A model generated the notes under the pieces. It was given only the letters and a program-made list of their open reading frames with translations. It had not been told where the DNA came from and searched no databases. DNA of 64,000 bases from Chloroflexota bacterium (GTDB taxonomy: Bacteria; Chloroflexota; Dehalococcoidia; Lucifugimonadales; SAR202-VII-2): the NCBI GenBank assembly GCA_003228115.1, contig QEVV01000002.1, forward strand, positions 62,001 through 126,000, written 5' to 3'. The translations under genes were made by a program, and so were the position numbers. Positions 59,456-64,000 of this stretch are shown piece by piece. Position 1 is the first letter of the stretch. The number at the start of each line of letters is the position of its first letter.

Positions 59456-60352
59456 CTATGGGCGTTCGGCGACGGTTACTTTTAGCTCTTGCGCCTGGCC
59501 CCCTCGCAGAATACGAACCGGCACCGTCTTGCCAACCTGCTCTCCAGGCAAGAGAGCTAACAAGTCATCAAGGTCTCTGACAGCCTGACCATTCACGGAC
59601 ACAATCGTGTCGCCCAGGAAAATCCCCGCCGACTCCGCCGGACTGCCGACCTCTACTGAGACAACCAACAGGCCCGTTCCTTGGTCAAGGCTCTGGGCCA
59701 CTGACTCCGGGAGGCGTGCTGGCTGAGACCCCACACCCAAATACCCTCGGCGAACCTTCCCATGTGCCAGAAGCGATTCCACCGATGTCCGCACGGTGGG
59801 CACCGGAATCGTTAGGTTGACACCCCTTAGCAGCGCAGTGGTATTGACTCCGATGACAGCCCCGTCTGCATCAACGAGTGGGCCGCCCGAAAACCCCGGG
59901 TACATGACCACGTCGGTCTGGAGGTATCGGTCAAGGCGGCCACCCATCGGAGTCCGCCAAGAGTCGCCAAGGGCGCTCACGATGCCCAAAGTAGCTCGTA
60001 CAGACTTTCCAGGCCTCCCTAAAGCGAGCACCAGATGGCCGACTTTCAGACTGTCAGGCTCGGTCAGGGCAGGGGCCACGAGACCGGAAGCATCCGCTCT
60101 GAGCAAAGCCACATCCGTTGTTGGGTCACGACCAACCAGGGTCGCCGATACGACCTCACCGGAAGCAAGGCCAACCCGAAGGCCATCATCCCGCTCCAGT
60201 ACGTGATGTGAAGTGACGATCAATCCATCCGCCGACCAGACGATACCGCTGGCAGCCAGCCGCTGACGGCCCTCCACTCGCACAACGTACGGGGTGGACG
60301 CGGCAACGGTGTCCGCTAGGGCTGTTGAAAACTGAGCTAGGGTTCCTGTCAT
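59456..60352 (-). CDS. HtrA/DegQ-like serine protease with PDZ, no signal peptide
   Basis: A 298-residue protein from the ATG at 60352, preceded by AAGGAGG; the frame is open to 60391. Triad His50 (VTSHHVLE), Asp80 (PTTDVALLRAD) and Ser155 (YPGFSGGPLVD). A PDZ domain runs from about 195 to 290 with RGYLGVGSQPARL and GIFLGDTIVSVNGQAV. Known DegQ/DegS are periplasmic; here no signal peptide or anchor is visible. It shares ancestry with the neighbouring PDZ-less protease. The broken NarL-type regulator gene lies upstream on the same strand. Confidence 0.9.
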   Translation of the reverse strand: MTGTLAQFSTALADTVAASTPYVVRVEGRQRLAASGIVWSADGLIVTSHHVLERDDGLRVGLASGEVVSATLVGRDPTTDVALLRADASGLVAPALTEPDSLKVGHLVLALGRPGKSVRATLGIVSALGDSWRTPMGGRLDRYLQTDVVMYPGFSGGPLVDADGAVIGVNTTALLRGVNLTIPVPTVRTSVESLLAHGKVRRGYLGVGSQPARLPESVAQSLDQGTGLLVVSVEVGSPAESAGIFLGDTIVSVNGQAVRDLDDLLALLPGEQVGKTVPVRILRGGQAQELKVTVAERP

Positions 60353-60482
60353 GCGTGACCTCCTTCGCATCTTTTGGGACAGCCAAGTCAATTGGCTTAA
60401 TGTCAGCGTAGATCGGAAGCGAGGCCCTGCACATTGCTCGTTCAGGCAGGTTGGTTCCTGGAAGAATGGCTAGGGTCTGGGG

Positions 60483-61171
60483 CTATAAACGAAGAAGCCC
60501 TGCACGGGTGGCAAGGACAACAGCCTCTGTGCGGCTCTGTGCACCCAGTTTGCCCATGAGAGCATTGATGTGGAATTTGACGGTGTGCTCGCTGATGGCC
60601 ATTCGGTCAGCTATCGCCTTGTTCGGCAACCCCTCAGCCAGAAGCTGGAGCACCTCAAGCTCTCGAGGCGTTACTCCAACACCCCCGGACGAGGGAGGCC
60701 GGGAAGTTCCTGCCAGGGCTGCAGTGGCGAGCCCCGGCGCCAGGACTACCATCCCTTGGGCAACCGCCGCTATGGCCGCAGCAAGCGTAGCGCCGTCTAC
60801 TTCCCGGGCGGAGCGTCTTCAGGAAGCTCACTCAATTTTAGAGTGGCTAGCTCAGGGTCCCAGCCAAAGTCCCAGATCACAACATCGGGCAGATAAACGG
60901 CTAGATCATCGGACAAATCGGTGGTTCCCGCTGCTTGGCCCACCACAATCCCACCAGAAGTCTGTGAAAGAAGCGTCGTGATGCCCGCCCTGGCGAGAGG
61001 ATCTCCCCCAACCGCCAGGATTCGCAAGCCGCTCCCGCCTACATCACTCTGGGCAACTGCGGTGCGCCAACCGGCCGAAGCAGCCTCTCCCCCATCAGCA
61101 AAGGCATCCGGATGCCACGGCGTCTCATCGCCCTCTCTTCGCTCTATAGCCTCGTTCCAAATAATCGCCAT
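60483..61171 (-). pseudogene. NarL/FixJ-type response regulator, broken
   Basis: The 5' part (61171 to 60797) has about 50 extra residues and then a receiver-domain start (LRILAVGGDPLARAGITTLL, DVVIWDFGWDP with the phospho-Asp). The C-terminal part in a different frame reads [17 protein letters not shown] and then the LuxR helix-turn-helix [20 protein letters not shown] and [17 protein letters not shown]. About 25-30 residues of the receiver around alpha4-beta5 are missing at the break near 60797. A deletion with frameshift is the simplest reading. Two separate products cannot be excluded because an ATG at 60752 precedes the DNA-binding domain. Confidence 0.75.
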
Positions 61172-61238
61172 TGACGCACAACCTCACTACCCATCGTATA
61201 CCAGAGCGCAGATAACGGAATGCGTGACGCCGTGAGAC

Positions 61239-61270
61239 GATTTTCGTATCAATAACCCAATACGAAAATC
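61239..61270. promoter_or_regulatory. Inverted repeat, possible operator
   Basis: GATTTTCGTAT (61239-61249) and its perfect complement (61260-61270) are separated by 10 bases, centre-to-centre spacing 21 bp. It lies between the broken regulator gene and the divergent promoter for the amidohydrolases. Confidence 0.5.
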
Positions 61271-61349
61271 CTTTACAGCACCTTGCCCCTGACACACGCT
61301 TGTTATACGCCACGAATTCAAGCGTGGTAGCGATGTCGGTGAAAATTGC

Positions 61350-61378
61350 TTGACAAGCCCTAGCATTGCTGCTCTAAT
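61350..61378 (+). promoter_or_regulatory. Putative sigma-70 promoter of the amidohydrolase genes
   Basis: TTGACA (61350-61355), a 17-base spacer and TCTAAT (61373-61378), one mismatch from the consensus -10. Confidence 0.65.
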
Positions 61379-61539
61379 GCGCCCATCGTGGCTCTGGCCC
61401 CAGGTACCTTTTTGCGCGCTCGGATCGGCTGCTACCGGATGACTGCCTTCCTCTGAAGTAGCCGCGAAAGCAAGCATTGAGGGCCTTGGATACGGAAGCG
61501 CGATAACCAAGAGAGCAGGCAGAACAGGGAAGCCCGTCC

Positions 61540-62613
61540 ATGACCGTCATTGATGCAGACGCTCACGTTATAGAGAACGCCCGGACATGGGAGTTCATGG
61601 ATGAAGCTGACCTTCAGTACAAGCCGCGCCGTCTGACTGAAATTGAGGCGGAGGACGCTCTACAAGAGTCCTCCCCCGTCCTCCTTGGCGCGAAAAAAGA
61701 CTTCTGGCTGATTGACGGCAAGCTCCGTCCCTATCGTGCATTCGACTCGGCCAAGTCCAGAACCCCGTCAGCGGCTAGCGAGGCATTGGACGTTCCGGCG
61801 AGGCTCCAGCACATGGACGAGCTGGGCACGGACATTCAGGTGCTCTACCCTACAATCTTCTTGCTTCTCATGACGGACAAACCCGCCGTAGAGAAGGCAC
61901 TCTGCAAAAGCTACAACCGCTGGCTGGCAGACATCTGGCGACAGAGCGACAATCGTCTGCGCTGGGTGGTGGTACCGCCCATTCGAGATATCGACGCCGC
62001 TATCGCAGAGATTCGCTTCGGCAAGGAGAACGGCGCATGCGGCGTCTTCATGCTTGGCATCAACTACGAGAAGCTTCCAAATGACTCCTACTACTTCCCG
62101 ATATATGAAGAGGCCTCCAGCCTCGACATGCCCATATGCATCCACAGCGGCTCGGCAAGTCTGAGCTTCGACACGAGGTTCTCCAGTCTAGAGACGCTCA
62201 TCTGGCTCGCCAAGTTTCCCGTGACCGCCGCAATGCACACGTTGTATATGAGCAAAGTACCGCAGAAGTTCCCCAAGATTCGCTGGGGCTTCATTGAAGC
62301 CAGCGGGTCATTCGTGCCTTACGTCCTCCACGATCTGGGAGCCCGGCACGAGCGGATGTACAACCAGAAAGTTGTGATGAACGAGGTCCTAAGGGACAAC
62401 CGGTTCTTTGTCACCGCCCAGACCGACGACGACTTGGACTACGTTGTCAAATACGCCGGCGAGAGCCAACTGGTTCTGGGAACCGACTACGGGCACGTAG
62501 ACACGGCGAGTGAGCTCGAAGCCTTGCAACTGTTGAGATCCAATGGCGCGGTCAGCCAGCAGGTAGCAAGCAAGATTCTGGACGACAACCCAAGAGAGCT
62601 ATATGGCATTTAG
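61540..62613 (+). CDS. Amidohydrolase family protein (TIM barrel, Amidohydro_2)
   Basis: A 357-residue metal-dependent hydrolase or decarboxylase. IDADAHVIENARTWEF holds the DxH metal motif, ICIHSGSAS and LGTDYGHVD the later His and Asp. The order and size match the ACMS-decarboxylase-like Amidohydro_2 group, whose members hydrolyse or decarboxylate small aromatic or ring-cleavage products. Its closest relative in the window is the next gene, with most of the sequence shared. It begins the cluster driven by the promoter at 61350-61378. Confidence 0.88.
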   Translation: MTVIDADAHVIENARTWEFMDEADLQYKPRRLTEIEAEDALQESSPVLLGAKKDFWLIDGKLRPYRAFDSAKSRTPSAASEALDVPARLQHMDELGTDIQVLYPTIFLLLMTDKPAVEKALCKSYNRWLADIWRQSDNRLRWVVVPPIRDIDAAIAEIRFGKENGACGVFMLGINYEKLPNDSYYFPIYEEASSLDMPICIHSGSASLSFDTRFSSLETLIWLAKFPVTAAMHTLYMSKVPQKFPKIRWGFIEASGSFVPYVLHDLGARHERMYNQKVVMNEVLRDNRFFVTAQTDDDLDYVVKYAGESQLVLGTDYGHVDTASELEALQLLRSNGAVSQQVASKILDDNPRELYGI

Positions 62614-62634
62614 CGCTCCGACAGGGAGAAGTGC

Positions 62635-63720
62635 ATGGCAGTCATAGACTCTGACGCCCACGTCATTGAGAACAACCGCACCTGGGATTTCATGCCGGAA
62701 GCGGACCTCCAGTACAAGCCTCGCCGCTTGGCTGAGGAAGAGACGGAAGACCTTCTAGGGCAGGACGCTGGTTCTCTGGCGTCTCTATCCGGCCCAGGTC
62801 GCAAGGAATTCTGGCTCATAGATGGAAAGGTCCGGCCTTACCAGGCCTTCGACCCCACCAAGTCTCGAACACCAAACGCCGCCCGCGAAGTGGTCGACGT
62901 CCAGGTCCGTCTGGATCATATGGACAAACTTGGGACTGACATCCAGGTTCTGTACCCCACCCTGTTCCTCTTCCGCCTGGCTGATAATCGGGAGGTCGAT
63001 AGGGCCATCTGCAAGAGCTATAACCGTTGGCTTGCCGATGTCTGGAAACAGAGCAACAACCGTCTGCGGTGGGTCGTTGTCCCACCCGTCTTGGACATGG
63101 ACGCCGCCGTGGAGGAAATCCGCTTCGGCAAGGAGAACGGCGCCTGCGGTGTTTTCATGCTGGGCGTCAACCAAGACCACATTGTCACCGATCCCTACTA
63201 CTTCCCAATGTATGAAGAGGCCGCGGCACTGGACCTGCCAATCTGCGTTCACAGTGGATCGGCCAGCATCACCTTTGACGCCATGTTCGGGAAGTTGGAG
63301 ACCCTACTGTGGTACGCCAAGCTACCCGTGGCAGCCGCCATGCACACGCTCTACATGAGCAAGATCCCTCAGAGCTTCCCAAAGATTCGGTGGGGCTTCA
63401 TTGAGGCCAGCAGTTCATTCGTTCCGTACCTGTTGCACGACCTAGTGGCTCGGCACGAGCGGATGTACGATCAAAAAGTCGCCATGAATAGCGTGCTCCG
63501 GGACAGCCGGTTCTTTGTTACTGCTCAAACTGATGATGATCTAGGCTATGTGGTCCAGTATGCGGGAGAGGGCAACCTGGTTATGGGAACCGACTACGGG
63601 CATGTCGACACCGCGAGCCAATTGGAAGCCCTTCAAATTTTGAAGTCGGACCAGAAAGTAAGCCCCGAGATAGCGGACAAGATTCTGGACGAAAACGCAC
63701 GAGAGCTGTACGGCATCTAG
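62635..63720 (+). CDS. Amidohydrolase family protein (tandem paralogue)
   Basis: A 361-residue paralogue of the preceding gene, 21 bases downstream, with the same motifs (IDSDAHVIENNRTWDF, ICVHSGSAS, MGTDYGHVD, and the ending DENARELYGI). An insert of several residues after the QYKPRRL segment is the main length change. GGGAGAAG precedes the ATG. Probable tandem duplication giving related specificity or a hetero-oligomer. A hydantoinase A gene follows on the same strand, so the operon may process cyclic amides or ring-cleavage products. Confidence 0.88.
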   Translation: MAVIDSDAHVIENNRTWDFMPEADLQYKPRRLAEEETEDLLGQDAGSLASLSGPGRKEFWLIDGKVRPYQAFDPTKSRTPNAAREVVDVQVRLDHMDKLGTDIQVLYPTLFLFRLADNREVDRAICKSYNRWLADVWKQSNNRLRWVVVPPVLDMDAAVEEIRFGKENGACGVFMLGVNQDHIVTDPYYFPMYEEAAALDLPICVHSGSASITFDAMFGKLETLLWYAKLPVAAAMHTLYMSKIPQSFPKIRWGFIEASSSFVPYLLHDLVARHERMYDQKVAMNSVLRDSRFFVTAQTDDDLGYVVQYAGEGNLVMGTDYGHVDTASQLEALQILKSDQKVSPEIADKILDENARELYGI

Positions 63721-63770
63721 CGCTACAGACGCTCATTGTTCTGTAAATCAACCGGAGGATAGGCAACCGA

Positions 63771-64000
63771 ATGATCGTCATCGGCATCGACACGGGCGGC
63801 ACCTTCACCGACATGGTGGTGCTTGATCAGGAAAGCGGAGCAGTCAAGAGCTACAAAACGCCGTCCACCCCGGACGACCCAAGTCGGGCAGTAGAAGACG
63901 CCCTCAAAGAGCTGTTCGCCGACGGTGGAAAGGGAGAAGACATCCTTTCTTTCTCCCACGGGATCACCTTGGGAACAAACTTGCTGCTCCAGGGCAAGGG
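63771..64000 (+). CDS. Hydantoinase/oxoprolinase subunit A, partial
   Basis: The first 76 codons of a HyuA-type protein cut by the window edge. The ATG at 63771 follows GGAGGAT. IGIDTGGTFTDMVVLDQE is the ATP-binding phosphate-1 motif of the ASKHA fold found in hydantoinase A and 5-oxoprolinase, and SHGITLGTNLLLQGK matches the next conserved block. Enzymes of this type hydrolyse cyclic amides with ATP together with subunit B, or act as acetone or acetophenone carboxylase subunits. It continues the amidohydrolase operon. Confidence 0.85.
   Translation, partial: MIVIGIDTGGTFTDMVVLDQESGAVKSYKTPSTPDDPSRAVEDALKELFADGGKGEDILSFSHGITLGTNLLLQGK

Larger units (their letters stand above)
61172..61539. 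other. Regulatory interval upstream of amidohydrolase genes
   Basis: No gene seen. It contains an 11-bp inverted repeat at 61239-61270 and a good sigma-70-type promoter at 61350-61378, leaving a leader of roughly 155 bases before the first amidohydrolase. Confidence 0.5.

Noticed and set aside
1-64000. CRISPR array, insertion sequence or phage genes
   Set aside because: No spaced direct repeats, no transposase or integrase motif and no phage structural gene was seen.

Overview
The window is a GC-rich (roughly 58-60% by eye) bacterial chromosome segment. Gene content suggests a heterotrophic Chloroflexota bacterium, probably Dehalococcoidia/SAR202-like. It has many paralogous amidohydrolases, cupins, SDR epimerases, a Rieske oxygenase and a CoxL/XdhA-type molybdenum hydroxylase. 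It also has an EF-G-like second translocase, DUF4012 and Ig-like surface proteins, and several families of short GC-rich intergenic repeats. This placement is inference; no rRNA or other phylogenetic marker was compared.

Layout. (1) 242-6449, minus strand: bicupin, SDR epimerase, aldo/keto reductase, methyltransferase, PfkB-family protein and a small helical protein, with a plus-strand DUF2203 gene inside the block. (2) 6608-11589, plus: M20 carbamoylase-type hydrolase, LigJ-like hydratase and an EF-G-like GTPase. (3) 12058-16011, minus: EutA-like protein and a second bicupin plus SDR pair. (4) 16228-19765: metallo-beta-lactamase-fold hydrolase, XRE/MmyB regulator, SRPBCC protein, and a truncated MFS exporter joined to the tail of a haloalkane dehalogenase. 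(5) 19808-25576: etfBA diverging from dnaE. (6) 25668-28993: secreted M23/dockerin protein, Ogt-type methyltransferase and five tRNAs. (7) 29264-39199: catabolic genes (Rieske oxygenase, D-aminoacylase-like, hydratase, MDR reductase, molybdenum hydroxylase, carboxyltransferase, dienelactone hydrolase). (8) 39333-39751: three tRNAs. (9) 39973-58657: surface polysaccharide locus with DUF4012 protein, Ig-like lipoprotein and tyrosine autokinase on plus, then a ten-gene minus-strand set. That set covers GDP-mannose dehydratase, a His-type PLP dehydratase, an Fcl/ColC-like epimerase/reductase, UDP-GlcNAc 2-epimerase, a glucuronyl C5-epimerase-like protein, glycosyltransferases and a nucleotidyltransferase. 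(10) 58842-61171: two signal-less S1C proteases and a broken NarL-type regulator. (11) 61540-64000: tandem amidohydrolases and the start of a hydantoinase A gene.

The most interesting local signal is at 46051-46356. A well-started small ORF is interrupted once by an in-frame TGA, continues as plausible coding sequence for 71 more codons, and carries a perfect hairpin just after the TGA. This fits a small selenoprotein, although a nonsense mutation is not excluded. Other points are a PfkB protein lacking its catalytic Asp, an Ogt-type protein with PCQR instead of PCHR, a possible GDP-colitose gene set, duplicated cupin plus SDR modules, an orphan EutA, and three families of dispersed intergenic repeats.
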